DNA of 64,000 nucleotides, from NCBI RefSeq assembly GCF_000368085.1, contig NZ_KB849239.1, positions 2,060,389 to 2,124,388 of the forward strand, given 5' to 3'. Of this stretch, positions 53,652 through 64,000 are shown piece after piece (the stretch's first letter is position 1; each line of letters begins with the position of its first letter). This DNA comes from Acinetobacter nosocomialis NIPH 2119. GTDB taxonomy: Bacteria > Pseudomonadota > Gammaproteobacteria > Pseudomonadales > Moraxellaceae. Both the position numbers and the translations under genes were made by a program. Under the pieces are notes generated by a model that was not told where the DNA came from, made no database searches, and saw nothing but the letters and a program-made list of their open reading frames with translations.

Positions 53652-54266
53652 CTATACTTTATGGATCAGTCCGGTAATACCATTAATAATCATATCAACA
53701 GCAATCGTACCGATTAATAAAGCAGATAAACGCCCGACTATATCAAAATAGCGATCGATGTATTTTGCATGTTTGTAGCGTAAATGATCATGTGAAAATT
53801 TCATCAAAATCAAAATACTGCATGTTAAAAACATGGTAAATCCGATCACAAGTGCCGCAGCACCAATCGACATTTCAATACCTGTCACCACAGCCGCACT
53901 AATGGTACCCGGCCCAATCATAAAAGGCATCGCGATGGTTCCAGCTAAATGCTCAGGAGCACCGCGCATTTCACCAATGGTGTCGGCTCCCTGAAACACG
54001 TAGCGATAGCCAATCACCAAAAAGATAAGACCACCAAAAATCTGGAAAGCCTCAAAGCGTACATTCAGGTATTTACTAAAGATTGCTTCACCGCCCCATG
54101 CAAATAACATAAAGACGATATAAGCAATCAAGCTCCCCTGAATTAAGGCTTTGTTAAATACCTTGGTTTCTGAATGGCGGATGAGGCCAATCATATAAAT
54201 GCTCATTAAAAAAGGATTGAGCAAAGAGAAAAATAAAGCAAAAGAATGCAGATATGGTGAAACCAT
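53652..54266 (-). CDS. MarC-family integral membrane protein
   Basis: 204 aa with six hydrophobic segments of the MarC/NAAT family (for example P-F-L-M-S-I-Y and M-P-F-M-I-G-P-G-T-I-S-A). MarC itself is not required for antibiotic resistance, despite its name; transport of neutral amino acids has been suggested for other members. It lies 11 bp after the larger BCCT gene on the same strand and so is probably cotranscribed with choline uptake, perhaps acting in solute release. Confidence 0.85.
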   Translation of the reverse strand: MVSPYLHSFALFFSLLNPFLMSIYMIGLIRHSETKVFNKALIQGSLIAYIVFMLFAWGGEAIFSKYLNVRFEAFQIFGGLIFLVIGYRYVFQGADTIGEMRGAPEHLAGTIAMPFMIGPGTISAAVVTGIEMSIGAAALVIGFTMFLTCSILILMKFSHDHLRYKHAKYIDRYFDIVGRLSALLIGTIAVDMIINGITGLIHKV

Positions 54267-54277
54267 GCATATTCCCC

Positions 54278-56344
54278 TTAAGCTTGTGGATCTGGGAATA
54301 ATGGACGATTCCCAGGGCTAATACGATTAATATGCAAGAACGTCATATGTCTTTCATACTTATCTAAAATGTCATTAATAACCTGTTCTTTACTGTAACC
54401 CACAAGGTCGTTGTCTTGAGAACCTTCATAAAGATAGGTTTCGAGACGGTAATAGAACTGTTTGCCTCGTTTTACACGCTGACTAAAGTTAGGCGCGCTA
54501 TAACGGACTGGCCAAATCTGATACACGAAGTTTTGCTCTTCTTCCAAATGAATGGTGATATCGAGGTGATATAGCGCCTCTTCATCTTCAAGTGGGGTTT
54601 GCTGCACATCTACGTTCATACCTTGTTTAATGAGTTCGTCAGCTACGGCCTGAACAGCAGGTTTGCAAACTGTATCGAGCATACGTCTGGTTTCGGAGGT
54701 TCCCGGATGATGCATAACCCGAGTCAAACGCTGTTTCCAATTGAGAATGTCGACGTTACCCACCACAGGTGCTGCGTTCATACTTCGGCTTGCATGCCTG
54801 TAGTCTTCAAGTCTAAGTGACTTATAAAGCCCCGCCATCACTAAGAACATCACGAAACTAAACGGCAGTCCCATAATAATGGTCGCATTTTGCAAAGCGG
54901 TAATCCCGTTGGTCATCAGCATAGCAAGCGTTAATAACCCAATCGCAATTGCCCAAAACACGCTTAACCAACGCGGCGCATCATTATCAATATGGGTAAG
55001 CTTGGTCGTGAAGTTACCTAAAACAAGTGCCCCCGAATCGGCAGAAGTTACATAGAATAAAAGGCCAGTCACTGTTGCGACTGAAGCAATGAAGGTAAAG
55101 CCCGGGTACTGCGCTAACAGGTCATAAAAACCATGTGCCGGATTAGATAATACCGTTGCAGCTAAAGTTTGGTTGCCTTCAAAAATAACGCTGTGCAATG
55201 CGCTATTACCAAAAATGGATAACCACGTTAAGGTAAATAGCAGAGGAATAATTAAAGTCCCGCACACGAACTCGCGAATAGTACGGCCTCTAGAAATACG
55301 AGCCAAAAACAACCCTACAAATGGCGACCAAGCAATCCACCATGCCCAGAAGAACAAAGTCCAACTGCTCATCCAATCTTTAGGTTGCTCAAAAGCAAAA
55401 CTTTGTAAGGCTAAGGTTGGGAAGCGAGTTAAATAATCACCAATATTTTGTACCAGCGCATTGAGTAAAAACTCGGTATTGCCCAAGAACAAAATAAACA
55501 GTAAAAGACCAATCGATACATAAATGTTGATTTCAGACAAAATCCGAAGGCCTTTATTCACCCCGGATGTCACTGAAATAATACTAATACCGACCGCAAT
55601 GGCAATCAGTGCAAACTGCATCCAGATATTCTCTGGCAGTCCTAATAAAACATGTAAACCATAATTCAGCTGTACCACGCCAATCCCACAGGTGGTCGCA
55701 ATACCAAAAATTGTCCCAATGACGGCAGCAGTATCTACACTATGGCCAATTGCCCCATTAATTCTGTTCCCGAAAATTGGGTAAAGTGCAGAACGAATGG
55801 TAAGCGGTAAGTTATAGCGATAACTGAAATAACCGAGTGCCATACCAATCAAGGCATACATACACCATCCGGTCAAACCATAGTGAAACAGCGTCCACAC
55901 CATACTTTGGCGTGCCGCTTCATAGGTCTGGCCTACGCCAACAGGTGGCTGCATATAATGAGATAATGGCTCGGCCACCGAGAAGAACATTAAATCGATA
56001 CCAATACCTGCCGAAAACAGCATGGCAGACCAACTCAGTAAACTAAACTCAGGCTTTGAGTGTTTAGGGCCAAGTTTAATCTCACCATACCGTGAGCAGG
56101 CAATGAAAATTACAAACACCATATACAGCGTAGCAGCCAGTAAATAATACCAGCCAAAGGTTGACGTTACCCACGCAAGAACGGTGTTAATGGTTCGATT
56201 TGCGAAATCGTTAAATAAAAAAGTAACGAGAGAAAAGATTAAAATGATTAGAGCTGAAATATAAAAAACCACACGGTTAAGCGGGTCTTTTTTAGATTTA
56301 GATAATGTTAAATCATCAACTGCTCTTGGATTATCTGTTGCCAT
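54278..56344 (-). CDS. betT1: BCCT choline transporter with long C-terminal domain (BetT type)
   Basis: 688 aa: twelve helices (about 25-515) and a soluble C-terminal extension of about 170 residues, as in E. coli BetT (677 aa). The BCCT signature S-W-T-L-F-F-W-A-W-W-I-A-W is present. It imports choline for conversion to glycine betaine by the betBA products encoded 2.6 kb away. Two BCCT carriers beside betIBA have been characterised in A. baylyi; the long/short pairing here fits that. The order and the numbers T1/T2 are my labels by analogy. MarC follows at 11 bp. Confidence 0.85.
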   Translation of the reverse strand: MATDNPRAVDDLTLSKSKKDPLNRVVFYISALIILIFSLVTFLFNDFANRTINTVLAWVTSTFGWYYLLAATLYMVFVIFIACSRYGEIKLGPKHSKPEFSLLSWSAMLFSAGIGIDLMFFSVAEPLSHYMQPPVGVGQTYEAARQSMVWTLFHYGLTGWCMYALIGMALGYFSYRYNLPLTIRSALYPIFGNRINGAIGHSVDTAAVIGTIFGIATTCGIGVVQLNYGLHVLLGLPENIWMQFALIAIAVGISIISVTSGVNKGLRILSEINIYVSIGLLLFILFLGNTEFLLNALVQNIGDYLTRFPTLALQSFAFEQPKDWMSSWTLFFWAWWIAWSPFVGLFLARISRGRTIREFVCGTLIIPLLFTLTWLSIFGNSALHSVIFEGNQTLAATVLSNPAHGFYDLLAQYPGFTFIASVATVTGLLFYVTSADSGALVLGNFTTKLTHIDNDAPRWLSVFWAIAIGLLTLAMLMTNGITALQNATIIMGLPFSFVMFLVMAGLYKSLRLEDYRHASRSMNAAPVVGNVDILNWKQRLTRVMHHPGTSETRRMLDTVCKPAVQAVADELIKQGMNVDVQQTPLEDEEALYHLDITIHLEEEQNFVYQIWPVRYSAPNFSQRVKRGKQFYYRLETYLYEGSQDNDLVGYSKEQVINDILDKYERHMTFLHINRISPGNRPLFPDPQA

Positions 56345-56461
56345 ACAATCCTCAAGGAATAGAAGAAAAATAAAATATTCAATTTAGTCTTTTCACTATT
56401 TAACAATAATGAAAAGACTGCTTTGAACGCAAAAAATATAAATAAATGTGATGAACCAAGG

Positions 56462-58084
56462 TTATAAAACCTCGGTCACTTTGTTCTGGTCACAATTCGA
56501 TGGAATAGAAATGTCTTTTGAAATAGCTAACTGCTTTTTCGCAACATTCGGGTCAAAATCATCTTGCTTTAGGGCTTTGGCTAGGCCAAACATATAAAGC
56601 AAAATAATCACAGAAAATGGTAAGCCACATAACACCACTGCACTTTGCATGGAGTTAAAACTACCTGCTAATAATAAGCCGATACTTACAATGGTAATGA
56701 CCACAGACCAAAAGATGCGTAACCAGATCGGTGAATCACTATCACTGGTGCCCCCTTTCGAGGACAAATTGGCGATCATTAGTGTACCAGACCCAACCGG
56801 TGTCAAAAATAAAACGAAACAAATTACAACAACAATCCCGGCAATATACGGATTAAACGGGAGATATTCGAGTAATTTGAATAATGACAACGCAGGGTCA
56901 CTTAAAACCATATCACCTAAAACTTTCTGTTTCTGGTTAAGAATAAAATGAATTGCAGTATTTCCAAAAATCGAGATCCAAGCCAAGGTAAAACCTAATG
57001 GAATGAGGCATACACCTAAAACCACTTCACGAATGGTTCGACCTTTGGAAATTCGGGCAATAAACATTCCTACAAAAGGTGCCCAAGCAATCCACCATGC
57101 CCAATAAAACACAGTCCATGAACCCAACCAGCCACTGGCTTTTTGATTGTATAAATACATATCAAAACTTTTACCCATAAAATTATTAAGGTAATCGCCC
57201 GTATTTTGTACAAGACCATTTAACAAATGGTTAGTCGGTCCGGTTAAAAATACAAATAAAAGCAAAGCATAGAGTAAACGTAAATTAATACGCGATAACC
57301 ATGCCAAGCCTTTTTCAATCCCGATCACTGTAGTGACTGTCGCCACAAACATCATGATTAAAACTGCAGTGATTAAAGTTGCAGAGCTATGCGGTATTTC
57401 AGGAATTAAATAACAAATACCTGAAACCAACACCAAAGCACCAATACCTAAGTTGGTCACTAATGAAATGACAGTTGCTAAAATACCAAAGCCATCAACA
57501 AAATCGCCAACTAGACCATGTACTCGCTCTCCAAAAATTGGATAGAGCGCCGAGCGTAGTGCGAGTGGTAAATCTTGTCTAAAGGCAAAATAACCTAATG
57601 TCACACCTAGCAAGGCATAAAGTACCCAGCCATGAATTCCCCAGTGCAAAAAGCTATAGGTCATAGCATTACGGGCGGCCTGAACAGTACCTGCCTCACC
57701 TTCTGGTGGTCTTAGAAAATGGTCAACAGGTTCAGCAACACCATAATAAAGTAGCGCGATACCAATACCTGCCGAAAACAGCATTGAGGTCCAAGCCAAA
57801 TAGCCAAACTCAGGTTTGTCGTGGTCTTTTCCTAAAGGAATCTGTCCCACTTTTGAGAAGGCGAGCCAAGCCACAAAGCCTAAACACAGCACAATCACCA
57901 ACATGTAATACCACCCGAAAAAGTGGTTTACCTGCTCTTGCACATAGGTCAGCCAAAACTGACTTTTTTCTGGAAACAGTACAAATAATAGGCCAAAAAT
58001 GCCGATACTGACTGCCGAACTCCAAAATACAAAACGATTTAACCGAATATGGTCTGAAGAATATCCATCACTTTTCAACACCAT
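56462..58084 (-). CDS. betT2: Second BCCT choline/betaine transporter, short form
   Basis: 540 aa with twelve helices, the signature S-W-T-V-F-Y-W-A-W-W-I-A-W and W-G-I-H-G-W, and only a short C-terminal tail, so it lacks the osmosensory-type extension of its neighbour. This form is expected to be less dependent on osmotic activation. It reads away from betI and shares the palindromic spacer with it, which suggests BetI control of uptake as well as oxidation. The next gene on the strand, the longer BCCT, follows after 117 bp. Confidence 0.87.
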   Translation of the reverse strand: MVLKSDGYSSDHIRLNRFVFWSSAVSIGIFGLLFVLFPEKSQFWLTYVQEQVNHFFGWYYMLVIVLCLGFVAWLAFSKVGQIPLGKDHDKPEFGYLAWTSMLFSAGIGIALLYYGVAEPVDHFLRPPEGEAGTVQAARNAMTYSFLHWGIHGWVLYALLGVTLGYFAFRQDLPLALRSALYPIFGERVHGLVGDFVDGFGILATVISLVTNLGIGALVLVSGICYLIPEIPHSSATLITAVLIMMFVATVTTVIGIEKGLAWLSRINLRLLYALLLFVFLTGPTNHLLNGLVQNTGDYLNNFMGKSFDMYLYNQKASGWLGSWTVFYWAWWIAWAPFVGMFIARISKGRTIREVVLGVCLIPLGFTLAWISIFGNTAIHFILNQKQKVLGDMVLSDPALSLFKLLEYLPFNPYIAGIVVVICFVLFLTPVGSGTLMIANLSSKGGTSDSDSPIWLRIFWSVVITIVSIGLLLAGSFNSMQSAVVLCGLPFSVIILLYMFGLAKALKQDDFDPNVAKKQLAISKDISIPSNCDQNKVTEVL

Positions 58085-58227
58085 CTTATTGCTCCTTGCA
58101 ATCGGTGTATTTTTTCCAAAATAACGTGATAAGTACCGGACTTATGCGCATCATCCTATCCGTAAGAACTTCTGATTCTACCTCTTCTTCCCCGAAGTCA
58201 GATTCAAAAATTCATTGATTTTTACAC

Positions 58228-58273
58228 ATCATACTTGTTATTGATTGAACGTTCAATCAATAACAAGTATGAT
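58228..58273. promoter_or_regulatory. Perfect 46-bp palindrome, probable BetI operator
   Basis: Every base from 58228 to 58250 pairs with 58251 to 58273; symmetry breaks at 58227/58274. The centre is GATTGAAC|GTTCAATC. It is 76 bp before the betI ATG and 144 bp before the short BCCT start. A TTGATTG-like half-site resembles the E. coli BetI operator. Confidence 0.85.
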
Positions 58274-58348
58274 AAAAAAGTGCTATGATGCTCTGCAAGT
58301 TAACATGCTGAATTTAAAGCACCCCTAAAAGTGCTGATGTGGAAAATC

Positions 58349-58972
58349 ATGACAAAACGCAGAGTAAAACCAGAGCATGTGCGCCGTGAAGAGATTATGA
58401 ACGCTGCACTCGACGTAATTTATGAAGTGGGGTTATCCAATACCACCATTGCACAAATTGCAAAAAAAGCCGAGTTGTCGACCGGTATTGTCAGCCATTA
58501 TTTTGGCGACAAACAAGGGTTAATAAATACCTGTATGCAAGAAATGCTCAATGTGTTGCGTCGGAAAACCGAACAGTACAGAGCAGAAGCAGATTCGCAT
58601 CCGGAAAGCCAGATTAAGGCAATTATTGACTCTAACTTTGACATTAGTCAGGTAAATGAAAAAGCAATGCGGGTCTGGTTAGACTTTTGGTCTGCAAGTA
58701 TGCATGTACCGGACCTGAGCCGTTTGCAAAAGATTAATGATCAACGCCTGTATTCCAACTTGAAGTTTTATTTTCTCAAGTTAATGGATGAACAACAGGC
58801 CAGTGTTGCCGCAAGAGGTCTGGCAGCATTGATTGATGGATTATGGCTACGTGGCAGTTTAAGCCGTCACAACGAATTTGACAGCGAACTGGCCCGTTCC
58901 ATTGCTTACGATTATGTAAAAACGCAATTGCAATTTGCGAACAAGCCTTTGCAGGAGAGACAAAATGAGTGA
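58349..58972 (+). CDS. betI: BetI, TetR-family choline-responsive repressor
   Basis: 207 aa: N-terminal helix-turn-helix [20 protein letters not shown] and a C-terminal ligand-binding domain with W-L-D-F-W and [11 protein letters not shown]. BetI represses bet genes until choline is present. Possible starts are GTG 58331 and ATGs 58337 and 58349; I take 58349, where the conserved M-T-K-R-R-V begins, but the ribosome-binding site is weak for all three. Its stop overlaps the betB start by 8 bp. Confidence 0.92.
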   Translation: MTKRRVKPEHVRREEIMNAALDVIYEVGLSNTTIAQIAKKAELSTGIVSHYFGDKQGLINTCMQEMLNVLRRKTEQYRAEADSHPESQIKAIIDSNFDISQVNEKAMRVWLDFWSASMHVPDLSRLQKINDQRLYSNLKFYFLKLMDEQQASVAARGLAALIDGLWLRGSLSRHNEFDSELARSIAYDYVKTQLQFANKPLQERQNE

Positions 58973-60437
58973 TGTACAAGTTTATCAACTGTATATCCAT
59001 GGACGCTACGTTGAAGCAACCAGTGGTAAAACATTTAATAGTATTAACCCTGCCAACGGCGAAACAATCGCGACTCTTCAACAGGCATCTGAACAAGATA
59101 TTGAAGCTGCTGTAAAAAGTGCTCAACAAGGACAAAAAATCTGGGCAGCCATGACCGCTATGGAGCGTTCACGTATTTTACGCCGTGCTGTCGATATTCT
59201 CCGTGAACGTAATGATGAGCTTGCCCGTCTTGAAACACTCGACACCGGTAAAGCCTATAGCGAAACATCTACCGTCGATATTGTGACTGGTGCAGATGTA
59301 CTCGAATACTACGCCGGACTTGCAACAGCTATTCAGGGTGAACAAGTCCCACTTCGCGAATCAAGTTTCTTTTATACACGCCGTGAACCTTTAGGCGTGG
59401 TTGCAGGTATTGGTGCGTGGAACTATCCAATCCAAATCGCTTTATGGAAATCTGCCCCTGCTCTTGCTGCCGGCAATGCCATGATTTTCAAGCCAAGCGA
59501 AACAACTCCACTTACTGCATTAAAACTTGCAGAAATCTATACAGAAGCTGGCTTACCAGACGGCGTATTCAACGTGGTACAAGGTGCTGGTCGTGAAATT
59601 GGTCAATGGCTCACTGAACATCCTGTGATTGAAAAAATCTCATTCACGGGTGGCGTAGAAACTGGCAAAAAAGTGATGGCAAGCGCTGCTGGCTCTACCC
59701 TTAAAGAAGTGACTATGGAGCTTGGTGGTAAGTCACCACTCATTATTTGTGAAGATGCTGACCTTAACCGTGCCGCAGACATTGCGGTTATGGCGAACTT
59801 CTTTAGCTCAGGTCAAGTATGTACCAACGGTACACGTGTATTTGTTCCAAAATCACGTTTAGCCGACTTTGAAAAAGCGGTTGTAGAGCGTGTAAAACGC
59901 ATTCGCATTGGTGATCCAATGGCTGAAGACACAAACTTCGGCCCGCTCACTAGCTTCCCTCATATGGAAAAAGTGTTGTCTTTCATTGAGTCGGGCAAAC
60001 AACAAGGCGCTAAAGTATTAATTGGTGGTGGTCGTGCGACCGAAGGCGAACTTGCCAAAGGCGCTTATGTACTACCAACGGTATTTAGCGACTGCACTGA
60101 CCAGATGGCGATTGTTCAAGAAGAAATTTTTGGACCGGTTATGAGCATCTTAAGCTATGAAACCGAAGAAGAAGTGATTCAACGTGCCAACGACACGACC
60201 TTTGGTTTAGCTGCTGGCGTAGTCACTCAAGATATTAGCCGCGCTCATCGCATTATTCACCAAATTGAAGCTGGTATTTGCTGGATTAACACTTGGGGTG
60301 AATCACCTGCCGAAATGCCAGTCGGTGGCTACAAGCAATCTGGTGTAGGCCGCGAAAATGGCTTAACCACGCTTGGGCACTATACCCGTATCAAATCTAT
60401 TCAAGTTGAACTTGGCGATTATCAAAGCATTTTTTAA
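58965..60437 (+). CDS. betB: Betaine aldehyde dehydrogenase
   Basis: 490 aa ALDH that oxidises betaine aldehyde to glycine betaine with NAD(P). The Glu in M-E-L-G-G-K-S-P and Cys in S-S-G-Q-V-C-T-N-G form the active site; G-A-W-N-Y-P and F-T-G-G-V are the cofactor motifs, and W-N-Y-P-I-Q is typical of BADH. The ATG at 58965 has AGGAGA at good spacing; the 30-bp upstream extension lies inside betI. The overlap with betI (8 bp) and 95-bp gap to betA make one operon. Confidence 0.95.
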   Translation: MSDVQVYQLYIHGRYVEATSGKTFNSINPANGETIATLQQASEQDIEAAVKSAQQGQKIWAAMTAMERSRILRRAVDILRERNDELARLETLDTGKAYSETSTVDIVTGADVLEYYAGLATAIQGEQVPLRESSFFYTRREPLGVVAGIGAWNYPIQIALWKSAPALAAGNAMIFKPSETTPLTALKLAEIYTEAGLPDGVFNVVQGAGREIGQWLTEHPVIEKISFTGGVETGKKVMASAAGSTLKEVTMELGGKSPLIICEDADLNRAADIAVMANFFSSGQVCTNGTRVFVPKSRLADFEKAVVERVKRIRIGDPMAEDTNFGPLTSFPHMEKVLSFIESGKQQGAKVLIGGGRATEGELAKGAYVLPTVFSDCTDQMAIVQEEIFGPVMSILSYETEEEVIQRANDTTFGLAAGVVTQDISRAHRIIHQIEAGICWINTWGESPAEMPVGGYKQSGVGRENGLTTLGHYTRIKSIQVELGDYQSIF

Positions 60438-60532
60438 TGCCTCAATCGCTCTAAACACTTCAACCTAAATCACATATGCCGAGCAGTCTTTATAGATTGC
60501 TCAGGCAAACTGTTAGTAAAAAAAGGATAGTT

Positions 60533-62191
60533 ATGAATATTAAAGAATATGATTACATTATTATTGGCGCAGGATCTGCCGGAAATGTACTCGCTGCGCG
60601 TCTTACTGAAGACAAAGATACCACCGTTTTACTGCTAGAAGCAGGTGGACCAGATTATCGCTTGGATTTCCGTACACAAATGCCGGCAGCTTTGGCCTAC
60701 CCTCTTCAAGGTCGTCGCTATAACTGGGCTTATTTAACTGATCCAGAGCCACATATGAATAACCGTCGTATGGAATGTGGTCGTGGTAAAGGCTTAGGTG
60801 GCTCATCTTTAATTAATGGTATGTGCTATATCCGCGGTAACGCAATGGATTTAGAACAATGGGCGACCCATAAAGGCCTTGAAAACTGGACTTATGCCGA
60901 TTGTTTACCTTACTACAAAAAAGCCGAAACTCGTGACATTGGTGGCAATGACTACCATGGTGATAGCGGTCCTGTATCAGTGGCTACACCAAAAAATGGC
61001 AACAACGTGCTGTTCCATGCCATGGTTGAAGCAGGTGTACAGGCAGGTTACCCACGTACTGATGACTTAAATGGTTATCAGCAAGAAGGTTTTGGTCCAA
61101 TGGACCGTACGGTTACGCCTAACGGCCGTCGTTCAAGTACCGCACGTGGTTATTTGGATATGGCGAAAGGTCGCCCAAACCTGACTATTTTAACTCATGC
61201 AACGACCAACAAAATCTTGTTTAATCAAAAGCAAGCGATTGGTGTTGAATATATTATTGGTGCCGACCAAAACAACTTGCAACGCGCCTTGGTTAAACGC
61301 GAAGTATTACTTTGTGCAGGCGCAATTGCGTCACCGCAAATTTTACAGCGCTCAGGCGTAGGTCAAAGTACCTTCTTAAAATCAATGGACATTGATGTGG
61401 TTCATGATTTGCCGGGCGTGGGTGAAAACTTGCAAGATCACTTGGAAATGTACTTACAGTATAAATGTAAGCAACCCATTTCTTTATACCCTGCTTTAAA
61501 ATGGTATAACCAACCTGCCATTGGTGCCGAGTGGTTATTTAATGGTACAGGTATTGGCGCAAGTAACCAGTTTGAAGCGGGTGGATTTATCCGTAGTTCG
61601 GATGAGTTTAAGTGGCCAAACATTCAATACCATTTCTTACCCGTAGCTATTAACTACAACGGTAGTAATGCTGTAAAAGAACATGGCTTCCAAGCACACG
61701 TGGGTTCAATGCGTTCGCCTTCACGCGGTCGTATCAAACTTAAATCGAAAGACCCATTTGCGCACCCAAGTATCTTGTTTAACTACATGTCGACTGAACA
61801 AGACTGGCGTGAGTTCCGTGATGCAATCCGTATTACGCGTGAAATCATGCAGCAACCTGCGCTTGATCCATATCGTGGTGATGAAATTAGTCCGGGCAAA
61901 CATTTGCAGACAGATGCAGAGCTTGATGACTTTGTTCGTAACCATGCAGAAACAGCTTACCACCCGTCTTGTAGCTGTAAGATGGGCGAAGACGAAATGG
62001 CTGTTGTAGATGGTCAAGGCCGCGTACACGGTATGAATGGTTTGCGTGTGGTTGATGCCTCAATCATGCCGCTCATTATTACCGGTAACTTAAATGCAAC
62101 CACCATTATGATAGCTGAGAAAATTGCAGACCAAATTCGTGGACGTGAAGCATTACCACGTTCAACTGCACCTTTCTATGTAGCTTCATAA
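60533..62191 (+). CDS. betA: Choline dehydrogenase
   Basis: 552 aa membrane-associated flavoprotein of the GMC family, oxidising choline to betaine aldehyde. The FAD loop I-I-G-A-G-S-A-G-N starts near residue 10, the GMC signature region ([11 protein letters not shown]) near residue 80, and the catalytic His/Asn pair is in A-Y-H-P-S and T-G-N-L-N-A-T near the end. The ATG at 60533 has AAAGGA ahead; the frame is open 57 bp further up with no ribosome-binding site. A palindromic terminator follows. Confidence 0.95.
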   Translation: MNIKEYDYIIIGAGSAGNVLAARLTEDKDTTVLLLEAGGPDYRLDFRTQMPAALAYPLQGRRYNWAYLTDPEPHMNNRRMECGRGKGLGGSSLINGMCYIRGNAMDLEQWATHKGLENWTYADCLPYYKKAETRDIGGNDYHGDSGPVSVATPKNGNNVLFHAMVEAGVQAGYPRTDDLNGYQQEGFGPMDRTVTPNGRRSSTARGYLDMAKGRPNLTILTHATTNKILFNQKQAIGVEYIIGADQNNLQRALVKREVLLCAGAIASPQILQRSGVGQSTFLKSMDIDVVHDLPGVGENLQDHLEMYLQYKCKQPISLYPALKWYNQPAIGAEWLFNGTGIGASNQFEAGGFIRSSDEFKWPNIQYHFLPVAINYNGSNAVKEHGFQAHVGSMRSPSRGRIKLKSKDPFAHPSILFNYMSTEQDWREFRDAIRITREIMQQPALDPYRGDEISPGKHLQTDAELDDFVRNHAETAYHPSCSCKMGEDEMAVVDGQGRVHGMNGLRVVDASIMPLIITGNLNATTIMIAEKIADQIRGREALPRSTAPFYVAS

Positions 62192-62196
62192 AACCA

Positions 62197-62233
62197 TTTA
62201 GGGCATATTTCTTATATAGGAATATGCCCTAAA
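62197..62233 (+). terminator. Probable terminator of betIBA
   Basis: Perfect 13-bp stem TTTAGGGCATATT/AATATGCCCTAAA with 11-nt loop, 6 bp after the betA stop; the T-run after it is short. Confidence 0.7.
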
Positions 62234-62701
62234 TTTAATACGTAACGCAGAAGCATTAATAAGAACTATGTATGACAAAAAATAATCGACTATAAGGTGA
62301 ACATTTACATAAATCGGGTATGAAATAAAAATTAATTTATTTTTATAGGCATATTACTATTAAGTGATTTAAGTTTAATCAATATTATTTTATTTATTAA
62401 ATTTCAATTATTTAAATTAAAATAAAATCTAAAAATAATCTTATAAAAGCCTAATTTGATCAAATATAAATCATATTTATGATTTTAATAGAACCCATTT
62501 ATTATAAAAATTGTCTTGTCAATGCAAAATTAGTCTAAAATATAGAGTGTTTGCGATAATCCCAAGTAATTTTTCTTTTTTCAAAGTTCTCTGTTTTGGA
62601 GAATTTTATTTTCGCATTTATATCCGTTTTGTCTGGATACGCTGTCTAGGTTTCCTCACACCTTAAGTGACTCAAATAACTTATTTTAAGGTTCCCCTTG
62701 C
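62234..62701 (+). other. Intergenic region with the mqo leader
   Basis: 468 bp without a gene between the betA terminator and mqo. The first 280 bp are very AT-rich. The last 120 bp are less so and hold a small hairpin TATCC/GGATA (62621-62625 with 62635-62639), suggesting a long transcribed leader. AAGG lies about 10 nt before the mqo ATG. No riboswitch was recognised. Confidence 0.5.
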
Positions 62702-64000
62702 ATGAAAAAGTTTTTGAAATACCTTCTGGTATTAATCATTCTTATTTTAATTGCAGGTATTGTTTTCTTGTTTAGACCAATTGCGTCAAAACAGGTACAA
62801 ACTGCAAAAGATGAGCCAGTTGTTGATGCCGTTCTTGTTGGCGGCGGCATCATGAGTGCCACTCTCGGTACTTATTTCACTGAGCTTGAACCGAATTGGC
62901 AAATTCGTATGTATGAACGTCTTGACCAAGTTGCTCAAGAAAGTTCAAACGGCTTTAACAATGCCGGAACAGGCCACTCTGGCTTTATGGAAATGAACTA
63001 TACCGAAGAGAAAAACGGTAAGATGGAAATTGCCAAAGCTGAAAAAGTTGCTTCTCAGTTTGAAGTCGCTAAACAGTTCTGGTCATATCAGGTAAAACAA
63101 GGTGTTTTAGCTGAACCGAAAACATTCATTAACCCAGTTCCACACATTGCTTTTGTTTGGGGCGATAACGTTCAGTTCTTAGAAAAACGTTATGCTGCCA
63201 TGATTCAAAGCCCGCTTTTCAAAGGTATGAAATTTACTGAAGACCCAGCTGTAATTAAACAATGGGCACCTTTAGTGATGAACGATCGTGATCCAACTCA
63301 AAAAGTTGCAGCGACGCGTATGGAAGTTGGTTCAGACGTAAACTACGGTTCAATCACGAATCAGTTAGTGAAACACTTAAGCCAAAACCCGAACTTCAAA
63401 TTACAGACTTCAACTGAAGTGACTGGCATCAGCCAAAATGATGACAAAACTTGGACGGTGTCTTTCAAAGATTTGAAAACTGGTAAAACAGACCACGTTA
63501 AAACACGTTTTGTGTTTATCGGTGCAGGCGGTGCAGCAGTTAAATTATTGCAACTTACTGGTTTACCAGAAGCAAAACAATATGCTGGCTTCCCTGTAGG
63601 TGGTGAGTTCTTAATTACTGACAACCCTGCAATTACTTCTCAGCACACTGCGAAAGTATATGGCCGTGCTGAACTTGGTGCGCCTCCAATGTCTGTACCA
63701 CATATTGATACACGTTATATCGATGGTAAAAAATATGTATTGTTTGGTCCATTTGCAACGTATTCAAATAAGTTCCTGAAAAATGGTTCTCAGCTTGACT
63801 TGCTTGCATCAACAAACAAAAACAACGTCTTACCAATGACGACTGTTGGTTTAGAAAACCTTGATCTTGTTAAGTACTTGGTAAGCCAAGTGATGATGTC
63901 GGACAAGGACCGCCTAAATGAACTTCGTAAGTACTACCCAGATGCGAAAGCTGAAGACTGGCGCTTAAGCCAAGGTGGTCAACGTGTTCAGATCATCAAG
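62702..64000 (+). CDS. mqo: Malate:quinone oxidoreductase (partial, runs off the right edge)
   Basis: 433 codons are in the window and the frame stays open. Mqo oxidises malate to oxaloacetate at the membrane and feeds the quinone pool, replacing or supplementing soluble malate dehydrogenase. An N-terminal hydrophobic anchor (about residues 5-23) precedes the FAD loop [10 protein letters not shown] and the Mqo-typical [19 protein letters not shown] and G-P-F-A-T follow. About 60-110 residues are probably missing at the C-terminus. Confidence 0.92.
   Translation, partial: MKKFLKYLLVLIILILIAGIVFLFRPIASKQVQTAKDEPVVDAVLVGGGIMSATLGTYFTELEPNWQIRMYERLDQVAQESSNGFNNAGTGHSGFMEMNYTEEKNGKMEIAKAEKVASQFEVAKQFWSYQVKQGVLAEPKTFINPVPHIAFVWGDNVQFLEKRYAAMIQSPLFKGMKFTEDPAVIKQWAPLVMNDRDPTQKVAATRMEVGSDVNYGSITNQLVKHLSQNPNFKLQTSTEVTGISQNDDKTWTVSFKDLKTGKTDHVKTRFVFIGAGGAAVKLLQLTGLPEAKQYAGFPVGGEFLITDNPAITSQHTAKVYGRAELGAPPMSVPHIDTRYIDGKKYVLFGPFATYSNKFLKNGSQLDLLASTNKNNVLPMTTVGLENLDLVKYLVSQVMMSDKDRLNELRKYYPDAKAEDWRLSQGGQRVQIIK

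Overview
The window looks like core chromosome of an Acinetobacter species, most likely the A. calcoaceticus-baumannii complex. The grounds are AT-rich DNA, the gene content (an exported mutarotase like the A. calcoaceticus mro product, a PirA-like catecholate receptor, betT-betT-betIBA beside mqo, pgaBCD) and the style of the intergenic regions. I see no insertion sequence, integrase, tRNA, rRNA or CRISPR array. This assignment rests on recognition, not on a search.

Layout. 1-5.1 kb: tail of an alpha/beta hydrolase, a conserved unknown protein, a Fur-box-preceded TonB receptor (pirA), nfuA and a rhomboid protease. 5.2-8.2 kb: a lipoprotein sulfatase translationally coupled to a lipoprotein formylglycine-generating enzyme, then a small lipoprotein. 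8.2-17.6 kb: an intergenic three-helix repeat structure, a Rossmann-like protein of unknown role, D-serine dehydratase, a Pit phosphate transporter with a Pho-box-like repeat, and metH. 17.6-21.1 kb: a small accessory patch (very AT-rich lipoprotein, LysR remnant, unknown protein) before the mutarotase. 21.1-26.7 kb: an Fsr-type efflux pump divergent from an AraC regulator, glutaminase-STAS, a peptide deformylase and an MHS-family transporter.

26.8-41.4 kb is the main accessory region. Twelve tightly packed minus-strand genes run from 40.3 kb to 28.2 kb, followed by a terminator and a porin gene, and face a divergent IclR regulator. They encode a Rieske ferredoxin, a small helical protein, a Rieske oxygenase, an SDR, a type I extradiol-like dioxygenase, a ferredoxin reductase, an MFS permease, a cupin, an alpha/beta hydrolase, an SDR lacking the usual Tyr/Lys pair, an aspartate-dehydrogenase-like protein, an aldehyde dehydrogenase and a ThDP enzyme. 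That parts list fits uptake, oxygenation, ring cleavage and side-chain processing of an aromatic or polycyclic compound. The substrate cannot be read from the sequence, and I do not recognise the set as a described pathway. It is the best candidate here for an undescribed system.

41.4-64 kb: a pnuC operon with three unknown genes, a crotonase, pgaBCD without an adjacent pgaA, FKBP, YaeQ, a dicarboxylate symporter, a COG0523 GTPase, a small Ala-rich exported protein, a thioesterase and MarC. Then come two BCCT transporters divergent from betIBA across a perfect 46-bp palindrome, and the start of mqo, which runs off the right edge. Several start codons were moved from upstream TTG/GTG codons to internal ATGs with better ribosome-binding sites; these are noted in the entries.
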